From Nematopogon swammerdamellus (Eukaryota; Arthropoda; Insecta; Lepidoptera; Adelidae), in NCBI GenBank assembly GCA_946902875.1, contig OX336355.1, positions 14,913,347 to 14,977,346 on the forward strand: 64,000 nt of DNA, given 5' to 3'. Every line of letters starts with the position of its first letter. Position 1 is the first letter of the stretch. This document shows, in pieces, positions 45,701 to 51,596 of this stretch. The translations under genes and the position numbers were made by a program. The notes beneath the pieces are model-generated. The model did not search any database. It saw only the letters and a program-made list of their open reading frames with translations, and was not told the DNA's origin.

Positions 45701-47021
45701 AATCGCATGTAGATCGGTTCAGCTCTTTTCGAGTTTACCCGTTACAGACGAACGGACAGACGATGCATTTTATAATATTAAATGCGAATAATACTTTAAC
45801 TTTGAAATCAGAATGAGCGGTCCGATCGATTATTTACTACAAATACAGTCAAGGGTATTTTATGCAGATATAAAATGTTGATTCCAAAAACAACACCTGA
45901 CAAAGTTAATAAAACCATTATCATTAGCTGGTATCGTGTTACGGAATTTAAATATAGTAAATACATACATAGTTACCTAATACTGTTTAACATAATCTGT
46001 GACTCATTCCATTTTTGCAAGTATACCTACCTAATATGTTTTATTTGTTAGACTAATTTGACAATTCTTTTGATGCTAGATGTTTGTTTTAATTTTGTGT
46101 GTTTTTTTTTATTTTTAACTAATTTATCAATTTAAATGTACCTATTTATTATTTCAATCGATTGACTAAGTAATTTGACAATTATATTGATGCTACCTAT
46201 TTTAATTTTTTTTATATTGACATAATTGAATTTTTAACCTTTGACAAATTCTATTGATGCGGAGTATTTTAATTTTGCTCTAGTTTTAATTGCCTTTCCA
46301 TGCACAAAACCGTTTTTTTTTTCTCTGTATTCTTATAATTTTAGTTATGTACCTATGTTATTGCTTAGGCTAAAATTATTAGTCCCTTGCCATGGCTAGA
46401 CCCAGAAAGTTACAATTGTAAATTTGTTTAACTAAAATGTGACGAACTCAAGCGTACCGATGGTACCTAAGATGGAAATGAATAAATGAAATGAAATAAA
46501 TATGACGATTCATCTCATCAGTTAGGTAACTAATCCTCCACTATAAAAAGTCATAGGAAAGTAGTTCAAATTTAAATGTAGAATCGATAAAGCTTGTGCA
46601 CACGCAGAGCTAGGTACGACGTTTCGTAGCCGTTCCCTTCTTGCACGAATAGAGAGAGTGTGCACCACCGTCTCGCCATTGTCAAATTTTAACCGACTTC
46701 ATTAATTTTAGATTTAGATTTTAGATATTTAGATTAGATTTTTAACATGGTAAGAACACCCGCCAGAACAACGACAATCGGTGGTTCCGTACCTATACCG
46801 CTGAAGGCCGGGAGGACTCGAGAAAAATCGGAGAGGAGTATGTGCAGCAGTGAACATATACACGCTGACTGACTGAATCTTAGCTTTTCACGTTCCGAAA
46901 TTCTCGGAGAGCAGCGTCTTTGACGACAGACAGAAAACTGATAGACTTCATAAGAGTCTCTGCCGACGCGTCGACGTCCACGAAATCCTAACTAACACTT
47001 ACCGAATAAAGCTAACCGCAT
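15595..47021 (-). CDS. secreted serpin with acidic insert, probably non-inhibitory (Spn100A-like)
   Basis: Eight coding exons rebuilt from splice sites: 47003-47021, 29359-29477, 27795-28533, 27410-27448, 26821-27020, 26000-26185, 25383-25545, 15595-15791. They total 1662 nt (553 residues plus stop) and every junction keeps frame. The protein begins MRLALFVLSAAAAVCVSQS (signal peptide). Serpin landmarks are NLAFSPLGYSVILAILAEGA near residue 53, a MFNGMYFRGAWRRPF strand, LPY followed by SLVLVVP, DLSGISSTEGLFVQE, and a C-terminal HPFVFFI...GKIVDP. An insert of about 125 residues starting at about 157, rich in Asp, Glu and Pro (DDDDDK early on), interrupts the fold. The hinge before the reactive loop lacks the small-residue EEGTEAAAAT-type motif of inhibitors, so trapping of proteases is unlikely. 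Insect Spn100A proteins share an acidic insert, but the name is an inference. Long introns 2 and 8 are full of transposons. Confidence 0.85.
16084..16638. repeat. 555-bp foldback palindrome in serpin intron 8
   Basis: Left arm to 16345 and right arm from 16371 are reverse complements over about 260 bp, with only three or four mismatches seen, around a 25-nt AT-rich loop. No ORF and no clear target duplication. Either a foldback-type MITE or an inverted duplication. Confidence 0.92.
16751..17046 (-). pseudogene. C-terminal end of a Helitron PIF1-like helicase
   Basis: The frame reads FNYGTAERRMLPIILSWAST, then VHKMQGSTVDRAVVYLGSRLF, an in-frame TAG at 16817-16819, then GQAYVALSRVKSLEGL. The HK.QG, LD.AVV and YVALSRV motifs are the last helicase motifs of PIF1-type helicases in Helitrons. 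The stop kills it, and the upstream part is replaced by the satellite array that begins at 17047. Confidence 0.85.
17047..21465. repeat. 130-bp satellite array, about 34 copies
   Basis: Head-to-tail units of 130 bp (a few 129 or slightly longer) with mostly single-base differences. Each unit has agtatgggacactcgtcc, gagcccaaactcgagggg and the palindrome GTTACTAGTAAC. Open frames appear in each unit but change frame at every repeat because 130 is not a multiple of 3, so they are not genes. Five-unit (650 bp) blocks repeat near 20.03-20.68 and 20.68-21.33 kb, and a ten-unit block (about 1.3 kb) near 17.8-18.5 and 19.1-19.8 kb. 21466-21883 after it is AT-rich TE-like sequence with a run of A. Confidence 0.97.
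21884..24181 (+). mobile_element. non-autonomous Helitron, copy A (2298 bp)
   Basis: Starts TCTATACATATAATAAAATC after an A and ends GCGGGCTCAGCTAG before a T, with no target duplication, as Helitrons do. Inside are (TTTG)n, a stretch that is the reverse complement of a Helitron 3' end (ctgttgcccgcggcttcgct near 22650), eight or so GC-rich minisatellite units in one orientation (22690-23220), a captured LINE ORF, and similar units in the opposite orientation (23840-24110). Same length as copy B at 30886, with only two base differences seen. Confidence 0.92.
23320..23742 (+). pseudogene. LINE C-terminal ORF captured in Helitron A
   Basis: An open frame (122 codons from the Met at 23374, extendable upstream as RLDGKRPDAITFVPWTKG) has the blocks VPWTKGSSFMWDATFVLT, APSH, VETLGPWSSEA and AIQRGNAASAL, the conserved end of a non-LTR retrotransposon ORF. 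It lacks the catalytic RT part, so it has no known function alone. It is open in copies A and B but frameshifted in copy C. Confidence 0.75.
24207..24843 (+). pseudogene. N-terminal DUF6570-like part of an autonomous Helitron protein, frameshifted
   Basis: The longer frame has a Cys-rich domain: CHVCDRIWW, CGTCMNDL, then NGFVYPEE, LCPISERLISPRLPFMAIRH. CxxC pairs followed by ERLISPR.PFM..R are typical of the domain found upstream of Helitron helicase-like proteins. The preceding part is in another frame (FVAQESLEDFQKIYG) and the frame changes near 24370. The Rep and helicase parts are missing. It lies 25 bp after Helitron A. A 23-bp segment (gagccggaaggaagccatag...) recurs at 24871. 24900-25110 is AT-rich with nothing recognised. 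Confidence 0.75.
25115..25245 (-). mobile_element. degenerate SINE1 fragment
   Basis: Weak reverse-complement match to SINE1 (gtcggctacactgaactggac, cggactattt, cattcagtgcg blocks), much diverged, in serpin intron 8. Confidence 0.5.
25383..25545 (-). CDS. serpin exon 8
   Basis: Acceptor tctgcccccag before 25545, donor G|GTAATT after 25383, phase 0 in and phase 1 out. Codes FGVSSIFGPEADLSGISSTE and the s5A/hinge region VAVRVDNARAIPTNADKTR. The hinge has no run of Ala/Thr/Gly, the main evidence for loss of inhibition. Confidence 0.88.
26000..26185 (-). CDS. serpin exon 7
   Basis: 186 nt, phase 0 at both ends. Acceptor ttgatgatcag, donor AAG|GTAAGC. Codes GGRYSLVLVVPRTRDG, then PSFYVETTTKPVAALAK, matching serpin strands s2B-s3B and the s2C/s6A region. 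An earlier acceptor-like AG (acatag) would put a stop in frame, so the later AG was chosen. Confidence 0.85.
26390..26525 (-). mobile_element. tRNA-related SINE in serpin intron 6
   Basis: In reverse complement it has an A-box-like GGTGGCGAAATTGG and a perfect B box GGTTCGAATCC about 40 nt apart. The flanks do not form an acceptor stem, so it is a SINE head and not a tRNA gene. Confidence 0.6.
26614..26649 (-). repeat. 36-bp copy of the exon 6 acceptor, in intron 6
   Basis: Identical over 36 bp to 27005-27040, which spans the exon 6 splice acceptor and its first 16 exonic bases. The match ends abruptly. It leaves a decoy acceptor (tgttctgttccag) in the next intron. Confidence 0.9.
26821..27020 (-). 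CDS. serpin exon 6
   Basis: 200 nt, phase 1 in, phase 0 out. Acceptor tgttctgttccag, donor GAT|GTAAAT. Codes ASNSLMIMFNGMYFRGAWRR, then FYTSP...VPMMTTRGRF and VAIELPYD. The strand s3A pattern 'N.MYFRGAW' and VPMM are serpin hallmarks. Confidence 0.9.
27410..27448 (-). CDS. serpin exon 5 (39-nt microexon)
   Basis: Acceptor ttctacttag, donor TTTG|GTATGT, phase 1 on both sides. Codes GEWQTAEKMLEVF, linking the acidic insert to strand s3A. Reading through its donor reaches a stop soon (FRK*), which supports splicing here. Confidence 0.75.
27795..28533 (-). CDS. serpin exon 4 (core helices and acidic insert)
   Basis: 739 nt, phase 0 in, phase 1 out. Acceptor cactgttccag, donor TCAG|GTGAAT. The first 110 residues are typical serpin (NLAFSPLGYSVILAILAEGA, then FYVYKNYTINDIYKKTL). 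The rest is an acidic, Pro-rich, low-complexity stretch (NPNTDDDDDKAEASETEK and on) with no fold similarity, absent from standard serpins of about 400 residues. Confidence 0.92.
28534..29108. other. serpin intron 3, unique part
   Basis: No coding or repeat match I can support. A plus-strand frame near 28767-29045 has no recognised motif and ordinary composition, so I do not call it a gene. Confidence 0.4.
29109..29358 (-). repeat. minisatellite made of the exon 3 splice-donor motif
   Basis: About nine or ten imperfect units (15-32 bp) of type ctgtactaacctgtaaaaa fill the intron next to exon 3. On the minus strand each reads CAGGTTAGTACAG, identical or close to the true 5' splice site CAG|GTTAGTACAG at 29358-29359. 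Confidence 0.9.
29359..29477 (-). CDS. serpin exon 3
   Basis: 119 nt, phase 1 in, phase 0 out. Acceptor ttgcgaacag. Codes the end of the signal peptide (VLSAAAAVCVSQS) and the N-terminal helix with ATNELATAILQ. GC-rich compared with its surroundings. Confidence 0.85.
29586..29655 (+). mobile_element. SINE1 3' scrap
   Basis: gaagggaagcactgacatggcacctagttcacccggt...gacatcacggatgttgta block of SINE1, in serpin intron 2. 29656-30040 has nothing recognised. Confidence 0.6.
30050..30420 (-). pseudogene. LINE C-terminal fragment (CR1/Jockey-like)
   Basis: The minus frame gives FYRLFHEEYPEELFHAIRPS and, after more sequence, SLLYRTGKLWNALLP. Both are conserved blocks at the end of CR1/Jockey-group reverse transcriptases (R..H..C.EEL, R..KLWN.LP). 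Frame breaks are present. Same family as 2100-2850. 30421-30885 has nothing recognised. Confidence 0.7.
30886..33183 (+). mobile_element. non-autonomous Helitron, copy B (2298 bp)
   Basis: Same termini as copy A (TC... after A, ...CTAG before T) and the same length. I saw only two base differences, near 31409 (c to t) and 32662 (t to a). It sits in serpin intron 2, in the same orientation as copy A. Confidence 0.93.
32322..32744 (+). pseudogene. LINE C-terminal ORF captured in Helitron B
   Basis: Same captured ORF as 23320-23742, still open for 122 codons from 32376, with one Leu-to-His change. No catalytic domain. Confidence 0.75.
33253..33613. mobile_element. hAT-type MITE
   Basis: Ends CAGTGCCGGACTT and AAATCCGGGACTG, flanked by an 8-bp duplication with one mismatch (gggtgaat 33245-33252, tggtgaat 33614-33621). 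361 bp, no ORF of note, contains (AAAT)n. Confidence 0.82.
33642..33945 (-). repeat. family X copy
   Basis: Reverse complement of family X, from the cacgctgtattccgacaatc end through the hairpin (cggtgttgtgctg ... cagcacaacaccg) to atggggagagatacagtggggctatg. Internal deletions compared with 59149-59480. Confidence 0.75.
33978..34120 (-). mobile_element. possible Helitron 3'-end fragment
   Basis: ctagctgtcctcgcggtttcgct is a diverged reverse complement of a Helitron end (GCG...CTAG). The other end was not found. 34121-34504 has nothing recognised. Confidence 0.4.
34513..34788. mobile_element. hAT-type MITE (CAGCGGTTCTCAA family)
   Basis: Ends CAGCGGTTCTCAA and TTGAGAACCCCTG with an exact 8-bp duplication ATCTAGGT (34505-34512, 34789-34796). 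276 bp. The subterminal repeats of ggtacgcg are also found in the sibling at 36924. Confidence 0.92.
34948..35030 (+). repeat. family X 5' fragment
   Basis: accgtgtcgggccggtactttaaaagaatagccccactgcaactctcccc block, truncated and joined to SINE1 at 35031. 34797-34947 has nothing recognised. Confidence 0.6.
35031..35258 (+). mobile_element. SINE1 central and 3' part
   Basis: Begins at the shared central block (actaggtggtagggtttaacccgcc) and ends at gtgtcagttt. Pairs as an inverted repeat with 35531-35790. Confidence 0.8.
35262..35400 (+). mobile_element. second, diverged SINE1 3' part
   Basis: Directly follows the previous copy and repeats the 3' domain (gtccgtgttttccgactagt ... gatgtagccaacacg) with many changes, so the SINE 3' part is duplicated in tandem. 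Confidence 0.6.
35531..35790 (-). mobile_element. SINE1 central and 3' part, with family X scrap
   Basis: Reverse complement of the SINE1 3' and central domains, ending in gggagttatatatatcccttagtcgcc, which also mirrors the family X/SINE junction at 35020-35040. Both arms therefore come from one inverted duplication. Confidence 0.8.
35820..35965. other. CpG-rich patch in AT-rich intron
   Basis: A block of about 145 bp dense in GCGC and CGCGG, unlike everything near it. No ORF recognised. It could be the GC-rich end of a transposon or a regulatory patch. 35966-36250 is AT-rich with nothing seen. Confidence 0.5.
36252..36650 (+). repeat. GTTCCG-family repeat
   Basis: Starts tttttagggttccgtatgcgg, has (TCTG)n at 36303-36350 and the ttgaaccgtaataggtagccc block, and ends gctcgcacttggccggttt in the manner of 60484-60840. 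Holds a perfect 20-bp palindrome centred on ATCTAGAT near 36567. 36651-36915 has nothing recognised. Confidence 0.8.
36924..37395. mobile_element. hAT-type MITE (sibling of 34513)
   Basis: Same ends CAGCGGTTCTCAA and TTGAGAACCCCTG, with an exact 8-bp duplication CTTTATCA (36916-36923, 37396-37403). 472 bp; it carries middle sequence that the 276-bp sibling lacks. Confidence 0.92.
37578..37850 (-). mobile_element. Helitron 3'-end fragment
   Basis: Reverse complement shows ...ACCGCGAGCGAAGCCGCGGGTAAAGCTAG before T, a Helitron 3' end with its hairpin. The 5' end was not located with confidence. Confidence 0.55.
37870..38045 (-). mobile_element. SINE2 central and 3' part
   Basis: Reverse complement of SINE2 (gaccagccaatatcacctccgagaaggtaggtgccataccgg, then gtccagtacggtggtaccaacc). 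38046-38412 is AT-rich with nothing recognised. Confidence 0.75.
38413..38540. repeat. 128-bp palindrome beside Helitron C
   Basis: Two arms of about 50 bp (gatatttcgactgtgttgtcg ... and its complement) around an AT-rich centre. The outer aaaattacacaa and ttgtgtaatttt also pair. Confidence 0.88.
38548..41113 (+). mobile_element. non-autonomous Helitron, copy C (2566 bp)
   Basis: TCTATACATATAATAAAATC after A and GCGGGCAACAGCTAG before T. Same layout as copies A and B but with more GC-rich units (39370-40150) and more point changes. Its start lies 7 bp after the palindrome at 38413-38540. Confidence 0.9.
40245..40672 (+). pseudogene. captured LINE ORF in Helitron C, frameshifted
   Basis: Homologous to 23320-23742, but a small deletion (…aagatcgaatttg…) and other changes break the frame. 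Same blocks (WDAT, AIQRGNAAS) in parts. Confidence 0.75.
41641..42031 (-). mobile_element. non-autonomous Helitron, second family (copy E)
   Basis: In reverse complement it starts TCAATACTAATGATAAATCTG after A and ends GCCGCGGGCAAAAGCTAG before T. 391 bp, no coding. Sibling of 48082-48457. 41114-41640 between the Helitrons holds only a short agggttccg-like hairpin scrap near 41336-41373. Confidence 0.82.
42555..42690 (-). repeat. family X fragment
   Basis: cacacgctgtatcccaacaatc ... gtgttgtgctgcaag ... gacaccaaccaccacg block of family X on the minus strand. 42032-42554 is AT-rich with nothing recognised. Confidence 0.65.
42691..42900 (+). mobile_element. degenerate Helitron 3' region
   Basis: Two or three GC-rich units (cgcagctcggccttcggcctcgccc) followed by ttcgagcgaagccacagac, a decayed form of the Helitron A 3' end. 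Confidence 0.6.
43390..43600 (+). pseudogene. LINE C-terminal fragment
   Basis: One frame reads NIMRVEQAADVCQDRGTWRS and VVSAYPAGKQA, like the end of RTE-type ORFs (A.DR..WR). It is followed by a tatgtatgtatg tail. Only the last tens of codons are present. 43101-43389 and 43601-43815 hold nothing recognised. Confidence 0.5.
43816..44045 (-). mobile_element. SINE1 central and 3' part
   Basis: Reverse complement from atggaaactgacacagttgg to the shared central block (ccctaccacctaataagg). No head. Confidence 0.8.
44264..44648. mobile_element. MITE with 8-bp target duplication
   Basis: Ends AGGGTTGCCAGATG and CAATCGCAACCCTAG (partly inverted) are flanked by an exact TTGTATGT on each side (44256-44263, 44649-44656). 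Eight bases point to hAT. It has internal gaaccggacagtctgg/ccggac repeats and AT-rich sequence. 44657-45123 holds nothing recognised. Confidence 0.75.
45124..45455 (+). mobile_element. SINE2 copy lacking the first tRNA part
   Basis: Starts gcgcgtgtaccaatgagttttttcag just after the B-box position of the full copy at 12343 and runs to cataccggaatac, then a (TA)n tail at 45456-45480. Confidence 0.8.
45456..45480. repeat. (TA)n microsatellite
   Basis: Simple TA run forming the tail of the SINE2 copy. 45485-46735 holds AT-rich sequence and a TE-like 3' scrap near 45690-45760 (tagatcggttcagctc), with no gene recognised. Confidence 0.9.
46740..46885 (+). pseudogene. LINE (RTE-like) C-terminal fragment
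   Basis: A frame near 46750-46860 gives RKIGEEYVQQ, like the EAYVQQW block at the end of many insect RTE-type ORFs, then a stop and a ctgactgactgaat tail. It is very short. Confidence 0.45.
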
Positions 47022-47040
47022 TGCTATAGCTGCACACAAC
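47003..47040 (-). CDS. serpin exon 2 (start codon exon)
   Basis: Acceptor ctgttttcag before 47040, donor TTCG|GTAAGT after 47003. ATG at 47019-47021 starts 19 coding nt (MRLALF plus one base), and phase 1 matches exon 3. The combined N-terminus is a typical signal peptide, the best support for this distant exon. 47041-47857 has nothing recognised. The small frame at 47858-48073 has no known domain. Confidence 0.8.
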
Positions 47041-48081
47041 CTGAAAACAGAAACACGATATCAAAACTATGTAAATAGATTCAGATTCAGATATTTATTT
47101 CGCCATAAAGAACACACAACAATAACAATATTTCATTGGGACATATGCATGCATGCATATTCAGTATGGTTCGTCATAATAACTACACAATCATTATTTT
47201 ACAAGCCAAAATAAATCAATCAGTCAAATCCTATTTCCTATTATGTATATAAATTTTAATTTTATATTAGTTTAATTTTATTTAGCCTTTAATTAAAATT
47301 ATTGTTGAAATTAATTATAGCAAGACGTTAAAATGTAAGTTTAGTAGGTGTATGTTTTGAACATTTTGAATTTGGAATTTCACTTGTTTATCTGTGGCAA
47401 TCGTCTTAATATTAATTTTTCGTTACCTAAATATAATGTTTGTTTCTGAAAATAAATAATTTCCAAATTCCCCTTATCGAGAATTTCAAAACAATGTCAT
47501 TCCTTCCGCATGGCTTCATCCGAGACGTGTAGGTACCATTAATGAAACTTTCATTGTTTATTGTATAATTTCATCCATAGGTTGATATTAACCTTGTTGA
47601 AATTAAAAATAACCTTAGCTTGGACATGTCGAAAATTCTGCCAGTTCTAAATTCAATGCGAAGAAGAACTGACAAACAAACTTCTCAAATCGTTTGTCAT
47701 CTTATAAGTATTACATTAAAGTAATTTACAATAATTAACCGATACTACCCCTCACAATTACATTAATATTTACAGCATAAACAGGAATACTCAAGAATCT
47801 GACCACTCTGCCTATCTACATTACCTATATCTGGTATACCTCTCAGGCTATACAATCGTGAAAAAATTACTGTCTGAAAACAATGCACGAAAAATTCATC
47901 ATGCATGTAATGAAGAGCTTAAAAAATATTTTTTTTTTAAATCAGAACTACATCTGTTTTCAGAAATAACTCGTGATGTGGACTTAAACTTCCTTTTGGT
48001 GAATGTTAGTGAATCCAAGTCTTCGTGGGCGAAAAAAGAACATTCCCCTTGTGTCTATTGTATGGAAAATTGATTTATTAA

Positions 48082-48457
48082 CTAGCTTTTGCCCGCGCCT
48101 TCGCTCGCGTGAAATTCGTATTTAAAAAGAAGAAAAAGTAAGCCCGCTACCGTAGGTACCTTTATTTCAGCGCGCAGAACAATTCGGTTTGTATGAGAGC
48201 CGCGTCTTAGCGTAACCGAAACTGAATTTTATTTAGCCTATCCTGTGTCCCTTATAGTTAAATGTGCTAGTACTAAGTTTCATCAAATTCGGATGATCGG
48301 TTTAAGAGTTATGAATGGACATACATACATACAGAAAAGATTTCAAAAATCGTCAATTTAGTTTTAGTATCATACATAGAGTCTACAAACGCAGTATCTC
48401 ATAAAACAACGTAACTTACTCCATGACCATCCCTTACAGATTTATTATTAATATTGA
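48082..48457 (-). mobile_element. non-autonomous Helitron, second family (copy F)
   Basis: Reverse complement starts TCAATATTAATAATAAATCTG after A and ends GGCGCGGGCAAAAGCTAG before T, 376 bp, clearly the sibling of 41641-42031. 48458-48994 has nothing recognised. Confidence 0.82.
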
Positions 48458-48994
48458 TATTGATAAGTTTGTTCATAAAATATTTAATGTTTATAAATAA
48501 AAACGAAATATGCCGAATGTTCGTTGAAATGAAATACTTTATCCATCAGACACAAAAGGGCGAACTTAATGCCTAGATGCATTATCTGCATGGGATTGTG
48601 GGCACGGTTGACGGGTAGTACCTATACGAGATTAACTAAGATAAAAATAATATACATGCTGATATAGTTAGTTAACACGTAACATTTCGATAAAAATACC
48701 CGTAATTATCAGTAGATAAATTTCAAACGTGGCAATAGGTAATCATAATTAACTATTGCACTAACAACGCGAATAACAAAATAAACCTTTGTTACAGAAT
48801 CATATGATACGATCATCCGGAAATCTGTAATAATGTTAGGTATTATCTTCTACATATCTAATGGACTCATATCCGCTTTGTACTAAATAATTTCCTAAAG
48901 CAATTGAGGAAAATCTATAGAACGAAAATATTATTATTTACTGACTAATTGTGCTATAAACTGAGTACTGTTAGGGGTCGCTACTTAATAAGAA

Positions 48995-49190
48995 TAGTCG
49001 GCTCAACCCAGAGACCCAGGTTCGAATCCTGGTCGGGATGTATTTTTTCCAATGATTTTCGATTTGCACTTTTCTACCTTTCGTCCGGTTACAGTGGTTG
49101 AAAGCATTAGGGTCTCGTTCAAAAAATTGCAAAATGCCAAATGAAAATGCAAAATTGAAAAATTGCAAATGACTATGAAACAAGCATAAC
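48995..49190 (+). mobile_element. SINE3 (tRNA-related) copy
   Basis: tRNA T-arm-like GGTTCGAATCC (B box), then a body ccaatgattttcgatttgc ... tttcgtccggttacagtggttgaaagc ... aaaaaattgcaaaatgc. Two inverted copies lie at 56.04-56.42 kb. Confidence 0.7.
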
Positions 49191-49257
49191 ATTACACCTA
49201 TTTTTCTCTGGGGTAGTCAGATCTATAACTATTTTTCGTGTTTTTACTGTTCCATAT

Positions 49258-49585
49258 CTACCGTGTGGGGCCGGTACTTAAAAAGAATAGCCCCACTGCA
49301 TCTCTACCCATGCATGTCGTAAAAGGCGACTAAGGGATAAGGACGAGATGCCGTGCTAAAGCGCGACAGACTTGCCACCTATCACCTTGGCGCGGTCCTT
49401 CCGCCGAGTCGTGCAGCAGTTAGGCCTTAGTGCCTTATTTGCTGCTTAATACATCTTGAATACTTTGCTAAACGTGGTGGTCGATGTTGTGTTGCAATTT
49501 TCCAGAGTTCTTGCAGCACAACACCGATTACTCTGCTTACCCCGATTGTCGGGATACAGCGTGTGTGGTATGTATGTATTGTATG
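49258..49585 (+). repeat. family X, near full length
   Basis: Runs from accgtgtggggccggtactt to the atacagcgtgtgtggtatgtatgtat tail. The hairpin here is weaker (gatgttgtgttgc ... gcagcacaacaccg). The (TATG)n end suggests a retroposed element. Confidence 0.8.
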
Positions 49586-49782
49586 CAATTGAGGAAAATC
49601 TAAAACGTAAATGTGATTATTTACTGACTATTGTGCTATAAAGTGCACTTAGATCAGTGATTTTTTTAAGTGAAGCTTTTGAATGCGCGTTTGCAATGGG
49701 GATGTAACTCAGAAAAAGTGAGACGTCACGAAAGTCCGAACGGAAGGTGCAATAATGAGGAGCGTTAGCTGCGCCGCCCAGC

Positions 49783-49810
<28 letters not shown>
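49783..49810. repeat. (AT)n microsatellite
   Basis: About 14 AT dinucleotides. 49586-49782 has nothing recognised. Confidence 0.9.
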
Positions 49811-49813
<3 letters not shown>

Positions 49814-49904
49814 GTCGAACCATTTTATAAGTTGAAAGAAATATAGCATATATTATGGCGCTATCGCGATCGAAATTAAATCAATAATTGGATTTTAAAT
49901 ACAG

Positions 49905-50195
49905 AGCATATCCCCATACAATAAACGCCTTTTTATTTCAAGCTTTTAAAAAAAAAACATTTAAATCGGTCCACTTTTTAAGATAATTAATTTTTTGATT
50001 ACTTAATTACGTGATTACTTGATTACAAGTATAGCTAACAACCATCGCGATTAAAGCAGTTTTCTAATAAAAAAACGGCATTCAAATCGGTTCATCCGTT
50101 TGGGAGCTACGATGCCACAGACAGACACCCACACACATACACACACACGTTAAACTTTTAAAACCCCTCTTTTTTCGTCGGGGGTTGAAAATAGT
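49905..50195 (+). repeat. transposon 3'-end repeat (shared with 53995)
   Basis: aaatcggtcc...agctaacaaccatc...gggagctacgatgccac, a (CACA)n tract, and the close ttaaaacccctcttttttcgtcgggggtt. The same string of blocks occurs near 53995-54290. It looks like the 3' UTR of a LINE. Confidence 0.6.
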
Positions 50196-50423
50196 TAATG
50201 CGTGGAGATATATTTAAACGTTTAGATATTTATAAGCTATTAGATAATGTTGAGTCATAAAATCGATTTTTTTTTATAAAAAAAAAATTGAAAATAACTA
50301 AAATTCTAAACGATGAGCCTGTTGTGTGAGTGAAGAAGGTCGAAACAAAACTATTTCATATTAAATCTAAAGTAAGTTAATACGGAGTCAACCCTAAAAC
50401 CAAACAATAAAAGAAAGACTCAC

Positions 50424-50548
50424 CTTTATACTAAAAAAAATCTTATCACACAATCTTATCTAACCGTTAACTCCGTCACCGTTAACACCGTTCTAAATTT
50501 GAAAAGCGCGCGAACGGACCGGCGCGCGCAGCGTTCTACCGGCGAGTG
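50424..50548 (-). other. serpin exon 1 (5'UTR), 3' boundary by donor, 5' boundary approximate
   Basis: Ends at donor AAAG|GTGAGT (50424). About 125 nt upstream lies the TATA box at the proper distance. No ATG is needed here because the start codon is in exon 2. The exon carries repeated taaccg/gttaacg motifs (ccgttaac...) and a GC-rich start. Confidence 0.6.
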
Positions 50549-50573
50549 ACGTCCACGGAAGCGATCGCAAACA

Positions 50574-50582
50574 TTTTATATA
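50574..50582 (-). promoter_or_regulatory. serpin TATA box
   Basis: TATATAAAA on the minus strand, about 30-35 nt upstream of an initiator-like TCACT near 50545-50549. It sits beside a GC-rich island in AT-rich DNA. The start site is an inference. Confidence 0.55.
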
Positions 50583-50826
50583 GCAACATTAACAGTTAGA
50601 CCGAGTTGTGTGGACGAGAAGCAAAGTATAAAGAAACCGCTCGCCTGGGGAAAGGTGGCTTTGGCAGAAATGGGTTATAATAACACACGATGCCAATATA
50701 AACAAGAATTTGTCGCTCGAAACGGAATTCGCAAAAGATTTATCGGTACCTACTACCTACTTTTAAAGTGCACTTTCTTTATTACCCGACTACGGCGAAG
50801 CAAAAGGAGGGTTATGTGTTTGACCG

Positions 50827-50873
50827 GTATGTATGTATGTATGTATGTATGTATGTATGTATGTATGTATGTT
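50827..50873. repeat. (TGTA)n microsatellite
   Basis: About 11 TGTA units, probably a LINE or SINE tail. 50874-51214 holds nothing else recognised. Confidence 0.9.
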
Positions 50874-51214
50874 CATCTGTTCCCTCATAACTTCTAAACT
50901 ACTTATCAAAATTTGACAAATGAGGTATCGTTGAAAGCGTCTTGATCGTCCGCTGGTTATAGGCTATGTGACGTCACACAAAATTGACTATGGCGCCCTC
51001 TAGATGACAAAAAGTCATGATAAAAAAAAAATTTTTTTTTTTATGATGCCGTGTTGGGTATCAAATGAAAGGGCTTAATTAGCACATTTCAAAAATATAT
51101 ATATTGTTAGCTATTGCTTTCGGATTTGCTTGCATGCACCCGATAATTGGGAATAATTTCTAAATAAAATAAAATCAGGCCTCATTCCATACATATATAC
51201 GAATATATTTTTTC

Positions 51215-51555
51215 AGCGTGTGTGATATGTATATATCACACACGCTGAATCCCGACAATCGGGGTAAGCAGAGTAATCGGTGTTGTGCTGCAAGAACTCT
51301 TGTCAATTACAGCACAACACCGACCACCACGTTTCGCAAAGGATTCGAACAAGATTAAATCGATCAAGCAGCAAGTATGGCACGAAGACCCACCTACTGC
51401 ATGACTCGGTGGAAGTACCGTGCCAAGGTGAGAGGTGGCGAGCCTGTCGCCCTTTAGCACGGCATCTTGTCCTTATCCCTTAGTCACCTTTTACGACATG
51501 CATGGGGAGAGATGCAGTGGGGATATTCTTTTTAAGTATCCACCCCACACGGTAC
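51215..51555 (-). repeat. family X copy
   Basis: Reverse complement of family X from cacacacgctgaatcccgac to ccaccccacacggtactcgg, with the hairpin intact (cggtgttgtgctg ... cagcacaacaccg). A short palindrome (gatatgtatatatc) joins its tail. Confidence 0.8.
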
Positions 51556-51596
51556 TCGGCCTCATTCCAAACCTACCCAAATACATCCTACTTAAA

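Noticed and set aside
47858..48073. 71-codon plus-strand frame (MKKLLSENN...)
   Set aside because: No known motif, AT-rich DNA, no promoter or repeat support. Not enough to call a gene.
50610..50897. 95-codon plus-strand frame near the serpin promoter
   Set aside because: Its C-terminal part is a translated (TGTA)n microsatellite and no motif is recognisable.
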